A stretch of 64,000 nt of DNA from CBDCFT01 sp965216365 (GCA_965216365.1 CBDCFT010000020.1:124001-188000); one strand, 5' to 3'; counted from the stretch's first letter, positions 34,871 through 44,349 are shown. Numbers and translations are program-made. Notes: generated by a model not told the origin, from the sequence alone.

Positions 34871-36334
34871 ATGAACAATAACGACGAACTGATCTGGAAA
34901 AGAGCCACTGAATTGCGTGACTTGTTACACGCGGGGACGGTGTCAGCCAGCGAAGTGCTCGCATCAATCAGATCGCATTATGAAACCGTAAACCCTTCGA
35001 TTAATGCGTTCGCATTGGAAATGTTTGAACAGGCCGAAGCCGAAGCCACTCAAGCCAACAACCGTCTGGCGCGAGGCGATGCCGGACCTTTGTGTGGGAT
35101 TCCGGTGTCCGTAAAAGACTCTCAATGGTTGGCGGGGTTTCCCTGCAAAAACGGTTCTAAGACCCTGGAAGATTTCGTTCCGACGCAAACCTGCGCCGCT
35201 ATTGAACGCCTGCAACAAGCAGGTGCCGTCGTTTTTGGCAAAACCACGTGTCCGGAGTTCAGCTATGTCGGCATTACTGAGTCCGACGTCTACGGACTCA
35301 CACGTAACCCTTGGAACCTGGAACGTACACCGGGTGGCTCTTCCGGCGGCGCAGGCGCATCACTTGCGGCCGGGCTGGGGCCGCTGTCGTTGGGTGGAGA
35401 CGGTGGCGGTTCGATTCGTATTCCTTCGGCATTTTGCGGACTGACCGGTTTTAAACCGACGTTTGGTGCGGTGCCGCGCGAACCCTGTTTCCCGACCTGG
35501 AAAACTCTGGCCGTCTACGGCCCTATGGCCCGCAACGTGGCCGACGCCCGCTTAATGTTTGAGGCGATGGCCGGGCACCATGCGCGGGATCGTCATTCTA
35601 TTGCATTACCCGAAGTACCACTGCCGATCAGTCTCAAAAATCTCAAAATCGTGGTATCCGAAGACCTGGGACACGCGCCGGTGGATAACGATGTACTCGA
35701 TGCATTCCACCTCGCGTTAAGGAAGCTGGAAACAGCCGGTGTACAGTTAATTCATGACGACCCGGGGTTGGATTCTTCAGTCGAGACCTGGGCCATTACC
35801 GCGATGGCCGATGCCTGGGCCAGCGACCGCGAGGAATACGAAGAACGCAGTGACGATTTGATGGAAGTCACCCGTGGCGCACTGGAATTCGGCAAGACCT
35901 TCGATGTGGTGCAGTTTATCGAAGCTCAATATGAGCGTGAACGCATTCACAAAGCCTATGCCGATATGTACGAGCGGACCGGTGCTTCATTGTTATTAAA
36001 ACCGACGCTCGGTTGCGAGGCATTCGAACACGGGCGTACCTGGCCAGAACGTATCGGCGAAACGGTTATCGAATTGCCGTGGCTAGACTGGGCGGGTTTT
36101 CTTTATGACGCCAATCTGGCTGGATTTCCAGCCTGTACCCTGCCGATGGGTTTTGGCGACGACGGTCTGCCGGTGTCGCTGCAAATTGCCGGTCCCCGCG
36201 GCAGCGATCGTTATCTGTTACAGACGGCGGAACTCATTGAAGAAACGCTGGAATGGCCGGCTGATTATCCGATGCTAACAGGGCAAAAACCCGAACATGA
36301 TAAAACCACCAAGAAGAGGATAAACGCGAGATGA
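34871..36334 (+). CDS. Amidase signature family enzyme
   Basis: A 487-residue amidase with the Ser-cisSer-Lys triad. The lysine is in CGIPVSVKDSQWLAG near 82, the cis-Ser and motif in RTPGGSSGGAGASLAAGLGP near 155, and the nucleophile Ser in GGDGGGSIRIPSAFCG near 177. Family members hydrolyse small amides, peptides or aryl-acyl amides, or act as GatA. No gatB or gatC is near, so a catabolic amidase is more likely. The gene overlaps the ATP-grasp gene by 4 bases (ATGA) and follows the GntR gene after 44 bases. Confidence 0.88.
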   Translation: MNNNDELIWKRATELRDLLHAGTVSASEVLASIRSHYETVNPSINAFALEMFEQAEAEATQANNRLARGDAGPLCGIPVSVKDSQWLAGFPCKNGSKTLEDFVPTQTCAAIERLQQAGAVVFGKTTCPEFSYVGITESDVYGLTRNPWNLERTPGGSSGGAGASLAAGLGPLSLGGDGGGSIRIPSAFCGLTGFKPTFGAVPREPCFPTWKTLAVYGPMARNVADARLMFEAMAGHHARDRHSIALPEVPLPISLKNLKIVVSEDLGHAPVDNDVLDAFHLALRKLETAGVQLIHDDPGLDSSVETWAITAMADAWASDREEYEERSDDLMEVTRGALEFGKTFDVVQFIEAQYERERIHKAYADMYERTGASLLLKPTLGCEAFEHGRTWPERIGETVIELPWLDWAGFLYDANLAGFPACTLPMGFGDDGLPVSLQIAGPRGSDRYLLQTAELIEETLEWPADYPMLTGQKPEHDKTTKKRINAR

Positions 36335-37779
36335 GCAAACCAAAACTACGCGGTCTGTCCGAGATTCTGACTTACTTCCGCAAAAATGAAACACCTATCT
36401 TTTTTGTTTCGCCGACTGCGTTTAATTTGCTCGGTGTGGAAAAGTTTGTGAATCGTTTTTACCACATTAATTACTTCGACTCCTTTCACGGATTTCACCC
36501 GCGTGTTTTTGTACCTAAGGAAACCGGACCACGGGAATTCCAATCCATGGAAGACGTGTGCAACTACCTGTTGTCGCATAAAGAAGTGTCGGACCGCATC
36601 AGGCGCGCCGGCAAGGGACCGGCGGCGTTGCTGTTCGTGATGTTCGATGAAGAAACCGAGACCCTGACCGGCGAGATTGGCGCTAGGGTGGCCCTGCCAT
36701 CCGCGGCCTTGCGCAACCGTCTCGACTCCAAGATCGAAACCACACGCCTGGCTAACGAAGCAGGTATTGCCAGCGCTCCGAATACGTTAGGACGCGCGTC
36801 AAGTTTTGAACATCTCATGAAATTGGCCGACAAGACCAATCTCGGTACCCGTCTGGTGGTGCAAACGCCGTACGGCGATTCCGGTCGCACGACATTTTTT
36901 ATCAGCTCGCGCGAGGATTGGGATAAAAATGCCGAACATATGCGCGACGAAGATCTCAAGGTCATGAAATACATTAATCATATGCCCGGTACCCTCGAAG
37001 CCTGTGTCACCCGGCATGGCACCTTGGTAGGCCCCGTTCAAACAGACATCACCGGTTTCGAGGAGATTACGCCGTACAAGGGCGGCTGGTGTGGTAACGA
37101 CATGGATCCGCGAATTTTCAACCGTACGGTGCGGCGACGTTTGACGGTAATGGCGCAGAAACTGGGCGAGCGTCTCTACAAGGAGAATTACAAGGGTGTG
37201 TTTTGTATGGACTTTCTCATCGATACCGATGACGGCACACCGTATCTCGGCGAACTCAATCCACGTATCAGCGGCGCTAGCCCGTTAACCAATCTTATTA
37301 CTGCTCACTATGGCGGCGTGCCGCTGTTTTTGTTTCATTTGCTGGAGTTTCTCGATGTCGATTACAGCGTGGATATGAGAAAAATCCAACGCCGTTGGAG
37401 CGAGTTCGATTACTGGAGTCAACTGATTTTGAAACAGACGGAAGACAAGATTCAGTTGTTGACCAAGGCGCCCGATACCGGTGTTTATCTGATGGACAAA
37501 CACGGCGCCATCTCGTTTCAACGCCACGATCTCGACTGGACTAATGTGATTGATAACGACGAAGCCTATTATTTGCGGGTTTACAAAGATGGTGACTATA
37601 CCTACAAAGGCGCCGATCTCGGGGTGGTGGTCACCCGCGGACGTATGCAGACGGGCGACCGGCAATTGCGCGAGCGGGCAAAACTGTGGACTGCTGCGAT
37701 AAAGAACGAATTCGAGGGTATAGAACCGGAAAAGATTCCGCAAATGCCGCTACATCCGTTAAGTAGCAAACTTTTTTAA
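36331..37779 (+). CDS. ATP-grasp superfamily ligase, unknown substrate
   Basis: A 482-residue protein with an ATP-grasp core from about residue 130 to 330. The lid lysines and strand are in TRLVVQTPYGDSGRTTFFI, the Glu of the hinge in MPGTLEACVTRHG, and the metal-binding Glu and Asn in YLGELNPRISGASPLTNL. The phosphate part resembles biotin carboxylase and carbamoyl-phosphate synthetase type enzymes. The N-terminal domain (FFVSPTAFNLLGVEKFVNRF) and the C-terminal 130 residues are not familiar. Such enzymes join a carboxylate to an amine or thiol with ATP. It is translationally coupled to the amidase and followed by a C45 hydrolase, which suggests it makes or recycles an amide. Confidence 0.75.
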   Translation: MSKPKLRGLSEILTYFRKNETPIFFVSPTAFNLLGVEKFVNRFYHINYFDSFHGFHPRVFVPKETGPREFQSMEDVCNYLLSHKEVSDRIRRAGKGPAALLFVMFDEETETLTGEIGARVALPSAALRNRLDSKIETTRLANEAGIASAPNTLGRASSFEHLMKLADKTNLGTRLVVQTPYGDSGRTTFFISSREDWDKNAEHMRDEDLKVMKYINHMPGTLEACVTRHGTLVGPVQTDITGFEEITPYKGGWCGNDMDPRIFNRTVRRRLTVMAQKLGERLYKENYKGVFCMDFLIDTDDGTPYLGELNPRISGASPLTNLITAHYGGVPLFLFHLLEFLDVDYSVDMRKIQRRWSEFDYWSQLILKQTEDKIQLLTKAPDTGVYLMDKHGAISFQRHDLDWTNVIDNDEAYYLRVYKDGDYTYKGADLGVVVTRGRMQTGDRQLRERAKLWTAAIKNEFEGIEPEKIPQMPLHPLSSKLF

Positions 37780-37815
37780 CAGCAAAAACTCGTATAGACG
37801 CCAACCAATGAAACG

Positions 37816-38883
37816 ATGGCACTGAATATGACGCTGGAATTTCGTTCGCTGGATGAACCGACGCTGGGACCCAAGTGGGGCGAATGTTTTCACCAGTCAT
37901 GGCCTGCCTACCGGCGCTGGTTTCTGAGTCAAGGTGAAGCGGCGCGACCTACTTACCGGCAATCGGTACGTGCGCTTCGAAAGCACATGCCGGAGTTTCT
38001 CCCGACTTACGAACGCATGACCGAACTCGCTGGCGGCGGCGACTTCGCCGCACGCTTCCTGGGTCAATTCTGTCCGCCACCTTTTTTCGCGGCCTGTTCC
38101 CAGGCCATACTGGTCGACGATGAACCCGTACTGATTCGCAATTACGATTACTCACCGCTGTTATGCGATGGATTGATTATGAAAACCCGCTGGCAGGACC
38201 AGTCGGTCATCGCCATGACGGATTGCATGAGTGGCGTGCTGGATGGAACCAACGAGAGCGGACTGGCTATCTCTCTGGCTTTCGGTGGCCGCCGCGTCGT
38301 GGGTGAAGGCTTCGGTGTGACCCTGGTACAACGTTATGTTCTGGAAAACTGCACTAACGTACAACAGGCTTGCAAAACAATTTGCCGGATACCGATACAA
38401 GTCGCCTACAACATCGCCTTAGTCGACAAACAAGGCGACCATGCCAGCGTGTTATTGGCACCGGATAAGGAACCCATTGTTTCAAAGCAACGGATAACAA
38501 CGAACCATCAACCGGGTCAACGCTGGAAGAAATACACCGAGATAATCGAGTCAGACACTCGCTTCGATTTTCTGCAAAGCAAAATGGGTAACAACAAACC
38601 AAGTCCTGATGAACTCCTGGATTTGTTTCTCTTCCCACCGTTATATAGAACAACTTACGCCATGGGATACGGCACCTTGTTTACTTCGGCCTACTTCCCG
38701 CAAAGAGGCGAAGCTCGTTATTGCTGGCAAGATAAAATCTGGCGCATGGGTTTTAACGACTTTACAGAACGTTCGTGCGAAGTTCGTTATAGCGACAACG
38801 ACGCCAACGTAAATGACGCACCGGTTTGGCCACCGCAACATCACGCTGCCGCTCGTGTGCCTGCCGGGTTTATCAGTGCATGA
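37816..38883 (+). CDS. C45-family Ntn-hydrolase / acyltransferase-like protein
   Basis: A 355-residue protein of the acyl-CoA:6-aminopenicillanate acyltransferase-like (peptidase C45) family. The candidate nucleophile is Cys94 in FFAACSQAILVDDEP, followed by PVLIRNYDYSP, a pattern shared with choloylglycine hydrolase-type Ntn enzymes. GTNESGLAISLAFGGRR and YNIALVDKQGDHASVLL are further family marks. If processed like the fungal enzyme, it would self-cleave before Cys94. It acts on linear amide bonds. It ends the amidase, ATP-grasp, C45 run, 36 bases after the ligase gene. ATG 37828 is an alternative start. Confidence 0.78.
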   Translation: MALNMTLEFRSLDEPTLGPKWGECFHQSWPAYRRWFLSQGEAARPTYRQSVRALRKHMPEFLPTYERMTELAGGGDFAARFLGQFCPPPFFAACSQAILVDDEPVLIRNYDYSPLLCDGLIMKTRWQDQSVIAMTDCMSGVLDGTNESGLAISLAFGGRRVVGEGFGVTLVQRYVLENCTNVQQACKTICRIPIQVAYNIALVDKQGDHASVLLAPDKEPIVSKQRITTNHQPGQRWKKYTEIIESDTRFDFLQSKMGNNKPSPDELLDLFLFPPLYRTTYAMGYGTLFTSAYFPQRGEARYCWQDKIWRMGFNDFTERSCEVRYSDNDANVNDAPVWPPQHHAAARVPAGFISA

Positions 38884-38943
38884 TAGAATACCGGCCGTTG
38901 CTTCGGAAACGGTCTCTATCCAATGACCGCAACGATAGACCTG

Positions 38944-39513
38944 TCAGCTTTCATTGTGCTCGACCTCGACCCACTTGCGCGTTTTTGCATCCCGGTTATA
39001 AATATAAAATCCTGCCATGGTACGGCCATACAAATGCAACGACACGACGCGCTTCTCCGCATCCGCATTCCCGGTGACATGAATATGATCGGGGTTTGGT
39101 ACAAAGCTGGTAACCGCACCTGGCGATAGCAGGGTCACACCACCGGCTATCAGATCGATCTGTTGGGTTGCATCTTTTTCCTGTTGATCCACCCTGATAA
39201 AATTTCTTTCCTGCAACACGCCTTCCAGCACACCCACCACGCCCCAGGTTCCGTGATCATGCACAGGTGTCCACTGTCCAGGCAACCAAACCAACGCATA
39301 CAGGCTCATCGTATCGTCATCGGCAATGTAAATGGCGTTACGTGCGTAGTGTTTATTATCGCTGGTGAAATGCTCCGGCTTCAGAAAGCTTTTGTCACCG
39401 TTAAGCAGGCTATACATAGAAGGTACGGTATCGCGTACAAATTCCGCAGGTGTTCCGCCGTCAGCGATTCGCTGACGGCGGTCATGCACAAATTGTTCAA
39501 GCGTGTAAGCCAA
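38944..39513 (-). CDS. Thiol dioxygenase, cysteine dioxygenase-like cupin
   Basis: A 189-residue cupin of the cysteine dioxygenase family. The iron ligands are HxH in WTPVHDHGTWGVVGVLEG near residues 88-92 and the later His in VVSLHLYGRTMAGFYIY near 160. These enzymes add O2 to thiols such as cysteine or 3-mercaptopropionate to give sulfinates. The cross-link Cys of mammalian CDO is replaced by Gly (GTWG), as in most bacterial members. It lies 26 bases downstream of the NhaC antiporter gene on the same strand, so the two are probably co-transcribed. Confidence 0.83.
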   Translation of the reverse strand: MAYTLEQFVHDRRQRIADGGTPAEFVRDTVPSMYSLLNGDKSFLKPEHFTSDNKHYARNAIYIADDDTMSLYALVWLPGQWTPVHDHGTWGVVGVLEGVLQERNFIRVDQQEKDATQQIDLIAGGVTLLSPGAVTSFVPNPDHIHVTGNADAEKRVVSLHLYGRTMAGFYIYNRDAKTRKWVEVEHNES

Positions 39514-39539
39514 GGCAAACCTTCTCCGGTATGCGTCAC

Positions 39540-40994
39540 TTAAGCCGGTTCTTTGGCCGCCTCCAATTTTGCCGCCGCTTCGTCTTCACTCATAAAATCC
39601 AAAACGGTTTCCGGATCGTCCTCGATCTTGTGAATCGTGATATTGAATACTCCATAGATCAAGGTGACGATAGGCGATAACCAACAAAAGAAAGCAAACG
39701 GCAGGTAAGCCAGTGTCGCCACTCCCAGCGTGGCGGCCTGATAAGCACCACCTGAATTCCAGGGTACCAGGTTAGCCGTCACCGTGGCCGAATCTTCCAC
39801 CGCGCGGGAGAGATTCTTAGGATGCAGTCCCCGTTCCCGAAAGGCTTGCGCATACATTCTCGCGCTCATGACGATTGACATGTATTGATCGCACAACACC
39901 ATGTTCGATACCAGTGCGGTACCCACAGTGGATGCAAACAGCGAACCCTGAGAACTCGCCCATTCCAGTATCCGGTCGACAATAACTTTCAGTTGATTGG
40001 TGTGTTCCATGACCCCGCCGAACATCATGGCGGCAATCACGATAGAAATGGTATACATCATGGATGACATGCCGCCTTTCGACAGTAAATCGTCAACCGC
40101 GGCCAGTCCGGTATCGCTCGTGTAGCCGCCGTAGGCAATGTCGATCAATTCTTTAACGCTGTTGCCTTGCAAAATCATACCCATGATGGCAGCGGCAATA
40201 ACACCCGCCGTGATACCGGGTATGGCAGGCACTTTTCGATAGGACACAACGATGACGAGTACAACCGGGATCAACATAAACGGGCTGACCCAAAAAGTAT
40301 CGTTGATGGTCGCCAGAATCTGTTGGACTTCATCGAGCTTGCCCTCGCCGCCTGAATATCTAAGACCCAAAACTATTTCTATAACCAGCGTTAAAGCGAA
40401 TGCAACCCCGGTGGTATAAAACATATGTTTGATATGGGTGTAAAGATCGGTACCCACCATGGCCGGCGCCATGTTAGTGGTATCGGATAAAGGCGACATT
40501 TTGTCGCCAAAATAAGCGCCCGATAAAACGGCGCCGGCAACCAACGGCAGGGGAAATCCAAGTCCTGCGCCGATACCAATCAATGCGACACCGATGGTTC
40601 CCGTCGTACCCCATGACGTTCCGGTGGCTAACGATGTGATCGAACAAATAATCAGTGTCGCCGGCAGGAATATACTCGGACTGAGAATTTTCAAGCCGTA
40701 GTAAAGTAAAGTCGGCACCACCCCGGTCGCGATCCACACACCAATCAATGTACCGATAATCACTAGAATAATGATAGCCGGTAGTGCGTTGGTAATTCCT
40801 TTTATCATTCCATCCTGGATCGCCTTCCATTGATAACCGCAACGCCAGGCAACAATCGAAGCCACCATCACGCCAAGCAACATTGCGATGTGAGGTTCAC
40901 TGCCGAACTTGACGATGGACAGCGAAATTCCGGCTACCAGGGAAAACAGCGATATTAAAGCTTCCCAAACATAAGGGTTTCTTACATTGCTCAT
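39540..40994 (-). CDS. nhaC: NhaC-family Na+/H+ antiporter
   Basis: A 484-residue integral membrane protein with about 12 hydrophobic segments and the NhaC family opening SLVAGISLSIVKFGSEPHIA. Other marks are GTSWGTTGTIGVALIGIGAG, GAYFGDKMSPLSDTTNMAPA near 170-190 with conserved Asp residues, and DQYMSIVMSARMYAQAF, then PWNSGGAYQAATLGV. Family members exchange Na+ for H+ or carry organic anions such as lactate/malate. A strong GGAGG lies just before the start. A thiol dioxygenase gene follows 26 bases later, and no direct functional link is known. Confidence 0.88.
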   Translation of the reverse strand: MSNVRNPYVWEALISLFSLVAGISLSIVKFGSEPHIAMLLGVMVASIVAWRCGYQWKAIQDGMIKGITNALPAIIILVIIGTLIGVWIATGVVPTLLYYGLKILSPSIFLPATLIICSITSLATGTSWGTTGTIGVALIGIGAGLGFPLPLVAGAVLSGAYFGDKMSPLSDTTNMAPAMVGTDLYTHIKHMFYTTGVAFALTLVIEIVLGLRYSGGEGKLDEVQQILATINDTFWVSPFMLIPVVLVIVVSYRKVPAIPGITAGVIAAAIMGMILQGNSVKELIDIAYGGYTSDTGLAAVDDLLSKGGMSSMMYTISIVIAAMMFGGVMEHTNQLKVIVDRILEWASSQGSLFASTVGTALVSNMVLCDQYMSIVMSARMYAQAFRERGLHPKNLSRAVEDSATVTANLVPWNSGGAYQAATLGVATLAYLPFAFFCWLSPIVTLIYGVFNITIHKIEDDPETVLDFMSEDEAAAKLEAAKEPA

Positions 40995-41092
40995 GTTTTT
41001 TCCTCCGAGTTATTATCACAACGTACGTCCGTACTACTTCTTCGCAGCTTAACACGTAGCCAATGGATTTGCTTTAGGCGTAGCTCTCGACG

Positions 41093-41941
41093 CTATATTA
41101 AATACCGCTGTAAAAAGTGATGCACTGCCTTTTGCGCGTCGTCAAATACCAGCACACCGTGGACGACGCTGTCGATAAGCACGCGTTCGCTGGCGTAATG
41201 ACAATAGTCGTTGGTGATATCCAATGACGCATCGCTTTCCGATGCAATAGCGAGAACAGGAGCGACCGGCTGCAACACATGGGCGCGACACGTTGCGGCC
41301 AAAACGATTATGCCACTAAATTCTTCGCCCAGATAAGCGCTCACACCCGCGCCGCTCTTGCCGAAACCCATTAAAAATAAATTGTTGCGATCGATCCATG
41401 AAAACCGGTCTAACTGACGCAGCACAAACCGCACTTGTCGGGATACCGCGCTCACCATGAGTGCGTCATCCGCGCACAAATCCTGCCAGTCGGAACGGGC
41501 AAAACTGTCAACTCCGATAACCGCGAATCCAGAACGCGTTATGTGTCGCCAGAAATGACTCGGGCCCGGCCAACGCGGCAACTGGCAACCGGGTAGAAAA
41601 ATTATGGTTGGAATGGAGCGATGTTCAAGCAGAGGTTGAATGCGGTTGCGGGATTTTTCATCGCCTGCCCGGCTGTAAAACAACTCACCGTTGAGACTTA
41701 AGTAAATTTGCGATGCCCGCCATGCACTATACAGTTGCTCGCCACTGACCAGTGCGACGGTATCCGTTGATTGCGCGAATGGCTCAACGTCTATATGGCT
41801 GAATCGAAGCGTAGTATCCAGCTCGCTTGATGTTTGTGCGTCTTGGATATAGGCAGTATCTGATACCGGACGATCATCAACAAACATCGCAAACATTGTG
41901 ATCGATCCGAACAGCACAACGAAAAGCCATTTTTCATTCAT
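41093..41941 (-). CDS. Alpha/beta-hydrolase-like secreted or anchored protein
   Basis: A 282-residue protein with one N-terminal hydrophobic segment (WLFVVLFGSITMFAMFV), an uncleaved anchor or signal peptide. The rest resembles a dienelactone-hydrolase-type alpha/beta fold: SIPTIIFLPGCQLPRWPG for the oxyanion strand, FLMGFGKSGAGVSAYLG as elbow, and late His candidates in SVVHGVLVFDDAQ. The elbow reads GKSGA, not the full GxSxG, so activity is uncertain. The gene stands alone between nhaC and the pot operon. Function not recognised. Confidence 0.6.
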   Translation of the reverse strand: MNEKWLFVVLFGSITMFAMFVDDRPVSDTAYIQDAQTSSELDTTLRFSHIDVEPFAQSTDTVALVSGEQLYSAWRASQIYLSLNGELFYSRAGDEKSRNRIQPLLEHRSIPTIIFLPGCQLPRWPGPSHFWRHITRSGFAVIGVDSFARSDWQDLCADDALMVSAVSRQVRFVLRQLDRFSWIDRNNLFLMGFGKSGAGVSAYLGEEFSGIIVLAATCRAHVLQPVAPVLAIASESDASLDITNDYCHYASERVLIDSVVHGVLVFDDAQKAVHHFLQRYLI

Positions 41942-42108
41942 GCTAAATCACCCTATATAACGTACCTACTATTTTAGACGACCACCGTTGTTTATAGAAA
42001 CTTCGTCATTCGGCGGATCACGCTGCTCTAACCCCCGCTACCCGCGTCTTTTGTCATGGTATTCTTGTGGGAGATTCTATGACGCAAGACAAGTGTCGTG
42101 TTCACCTT

Positions 42109-42215
42109 TCCCTTCCCGGCATCGCGTTCCCCCTCCCCTTGTGGGAGGGGGTTAGGGGGAGGGTAATTGAATCTATTCACCCCCCTTCCTGACCTTCCCC
42201 TTCAAGGGGGAAGGA
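42109..42215. repeat. GC-rich hairpin repeat, copy 2
   Basis: Two nested inverted repeats: CCCCTCCCCTTGTGGGAGGGG followed by TTAGGGGGAGGG, then CCCCCTTCCTGACCTTCCCC with TTCAAGGGGGAAGG. It resembles the block at 1441-1532. The stretch 41942-42428 between the hydrolase-like gene and potA contains only this and the REP-like element at 42326. Confidence 0.65.
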
Positions 42216-42325
42216 ACTTTTTGATTTCCCACGCCGTGTGGCCTGGATGAAGCGCAACGTATACCGGGAACATGCTTGATAAGATATTTCTACGCATTAA
42301 CATGCGCGGACATATGACAAAATTT

Positions 42326-42402
42326 TGTAGGAGCGGCGTCCTCGCTGCGATAGATCTGGCAAGGTGCCAAAACTTGATCGCCGCGAGGGCGCACCTGCTA
42401 CA
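42326..42402. repeat. REP-like inverted repeat
   Basis: TGTAGGAGCGGCGTCCTCGC and GCGAT are mirrored by ATCGCCGCGAGGGCGCACC and TGCTACA about 24 bases later. The two arms match at 21 of 26 positions. The GTAGGAGCGGC head is common in REP elements of Pseudomonas-like bacteria. It lies just after the potA stop and may shield or end the pot transcript. Confidence 0.6.
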
Positions 42403-42428
42403 GTCAGCAGCCTTTGGCCTATCATCAG

Positions 42429-43529
42429 TTATTCAGGCGGTAGAAGAACCGCAGCGTCTTCTTTCCAGCTAAGCCAAACTGTTTGATTAGTACGACGCAT
42501 CTGATTGTCGGCATGGGAAAAATTTTGCAGGGCGACAGCAATCGGTTCGTCACGGCCTTTTAGATGAACATTAATGTGGCTGCGATCACCAAGATACGCT
42601 GACGGACCCATTGTTCCTTCGACGACGTTGACGGCATCAGGTTTCGCGTCAAAACTCAAATTTATTTTTTCCGGACGAATGGCAACGACGACTTTGTCAC
42701 CGGTTGTGTGTGCCTGTCCATTGGGGATAACTCTGGTCGTTCCCAACTCCGCACTCTCGACCACATTAACATTTCCGTCAGTCTGTTTAACCGTGCCGGT
42801 GAAAAAATTCATGGTGCCGATAAAATCGGCGACAAAACGCGTTTTGGGAAACTCATACATTTTCGACGGCGATGCAATTTCCAAAACATCGCCGGCCGAC
42901 ATGACGGCGATACGATCGGACAGTGTTAAAGCCTCCTCCTGATCGTGCGTTACAAACACAAATGTGATGCCGACCTGTTGCTGCAGAACACGCAACTCGA
43001 TTTGCATTTGTTCGCGCAGTTTTTTATCCAATGCACCTAGCGGCTCGTCCAGTAGCAATACCTTGGGTTGTTTTATCAAGGCCCTGGCCAGGGCTACTCG
43101 TTGGCGCTGCCCGCCGGACAGCTCATTCGATTTACGTGCTCCGTATCCCGGCAGTTTGATCAATTCAAGCATCTCTTCCGCTTTTTTGTCGATCTCGGAT
43201 TTGGACAAACCGGACTTGCGCAAACCGAATGCGATATTTCCCCGCACATCCAGGTGCGGAAAAATGGCATAGTTTTGGAACACCATGTTTACCGGTCGAT
43301 GATTCGGCGCAATACCGATCATGGATTGCCCGTCGATATCAATATCGCCGCTGCTCGGGGATTCGAATCCCGCGAGCATACGCAGCAATGTGGTCTTACC
43401 ACATCCGGAAGGACCCAGTAAGGAAAAAAATTCACCCCGTTCAATATCCAGACTGACATTGTTAACCGCACGCACTGGACCAAATTTTTTGGTGACGTTA
43501 CGAAATGAAATAATCGCGTCTTCGCCCAC
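42429..43529 (-). CDS. potA: Polyamine-type ABC transporter ATPase PotA
   Basis: A 366-residue ATPase from GTG 43529, one base after the potC stop. Walker A is LLGPSGCGKTTLL near 35, the Q-loop MVFQNYAIFPHLDV, the signature NELSGGQRQRVALARAL and Walker B VLLLDEPLGALD. The C-terminal TOBE regulatory domain starts about residue 270 (VVVAIRPEKINL). The sequence type is the spermidine/putrescine group, which drives import of polyamines through PotB and PotC. The in-frame ATG upstream (43562) lies within potC. It is the last gene of the operon potD-B-C-A. Confidence 0.88.
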   Translation of the reverse strand: MGEDAIISFRNVTKKFGPVRAVNNVSLDIERGEFFSLLGPSGCGKTTLLRMLAGFESPSSGDIDIDGQSMIGIAPNHRPVNMVFQNYAIFPHLDVRGNIAFGLRKSGLSKSEIDKKAEEMLELIKLPGYGARKSNELSGGQRQRVALARALIKQPKVLLLDEPLGALDKKLREQMQIELRVLQQQVGITFVFVTHDQEEALTLSDRIAVMSAGDVLEIASPSKMYEFPKTRFVADFIGTMNFFTGTVKQTDGNVNVVESAELGTTRVIPNGQAHTTGDKVVVAIRPEKINLSFDAKPDAVNVVEGTMGPSAYLGDRSHINVHLKGRDEPIAVALQNFSHADNQMRRTNQTVWLSWKEDAAVLLPPE

Positions 43530-43530
43530 T

Positions 43531-44349
43531 TTACACTCCCGACGTCGATTCAAGTTGTACACCGCGACGGCGAAACCACTCCGCGAATGTCACTACAAAA
43601 AATGACGCCATTAAAATACACGCCCCCAGCGCCAAAGTTCCCGGCAACTTATCGGGAAATCGCAACTGACTCCAGATAAATACAGGTAGAGTAGGTTCAG
43701 TTCCAGACAAGAAAAATGCCAGCACAAATTCATCGAACGAAATAGTAAAAGTAAGTAATAAACTCGCTACAACACCCGGCAGAATCAGTGGAAAAGTGAC
43801 CCGCCAAAAAGTGGTCCAGGGAGTTTCACCCAAATCCTGCGCTGCTTCCTCCATGCTTTTATCGAAACCTTCCATGCGTGAAATCAGCACCAACATGGAA
43901 AACGGCACGCATAACAACATGTGTCCAACACCAATAGTAAACAGTGACAAAGGTATTTTCGCCTGACTGGCCAACATGAGTAATGCAATCCCCATAATGA
44001 TTTCGGGGATTACCAACGGCACCATAATCATGCCTACAATAGGGCCACGCCCAGGCATGTAGTAACGCGTGACCGCTTTTGCTGCGAGAACCCCAAGTGT
44101 GGTGCTGAGTATTGCGACCACGACACCGATCTTGACACTATTCATTAACGCATCGATCAAACCTTGATTACCCGCCATTTGCTCATACCACTTAAAGGTA
44201 AATCCTTTGAGTGGAAACGTTACAAACTGCGAATCGTTAAATGAAAAAAGCGGTAAAAAGAGAACCGGAAGGTATATAAAAGTTAGATAAACGACTGCAT
44301 AGATTAGAAAACCATCCAGCTTCCATCGATTAGCGGTTAGTTTGCTCAT
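43531..44349 (-). CDS. potC: Polyamine-type ABC permease PotC
   Basis: A 272-residue permease with six hydrophobic segments and the EAA coupling loop (EEAAQDLGETPWTTFWRVTFP near 165), followed by LILPGVVASLLLTFTISFDEF, a PotC signature. The extracellular part after the first helix carries FNDSQFVTFPLKGFTFKWYE, also typical. It overlaps potB by 4 bases. It forms the membrane channel with PotB. Confidence 0.88.
   Translation of the reverse strand: MSKLTANRWKLDGFLIYAVVYLTFIYLPVLFLPLFSFNDSQFVTFPLKGFTFKWYEQMAGNQGLIDALMNSVKIGVVVAILSTTLGVLAAKAVTRYYMPGRGPIVGMIMVPLVIPEIIMGIALLMLASQAKIPLSLFTIGVGHMLLCVPFSMLVLISRMEGFDKSMEEAAQDLGETPWTTFWRVTFPLILPGVVASLLLTFTISFDEFVLAFFLSGTEPTLPVFIWSQLRFPDKLPGTLALGACILMASFFVVTFAEWFRRRGVQLESTSGV

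Noticed and set aside
34871..36334. gatA (Glu-tRNA amidotransferase subunit)
   Set aside because: No gatB or gatC beside it, and the context is amine metabolism.
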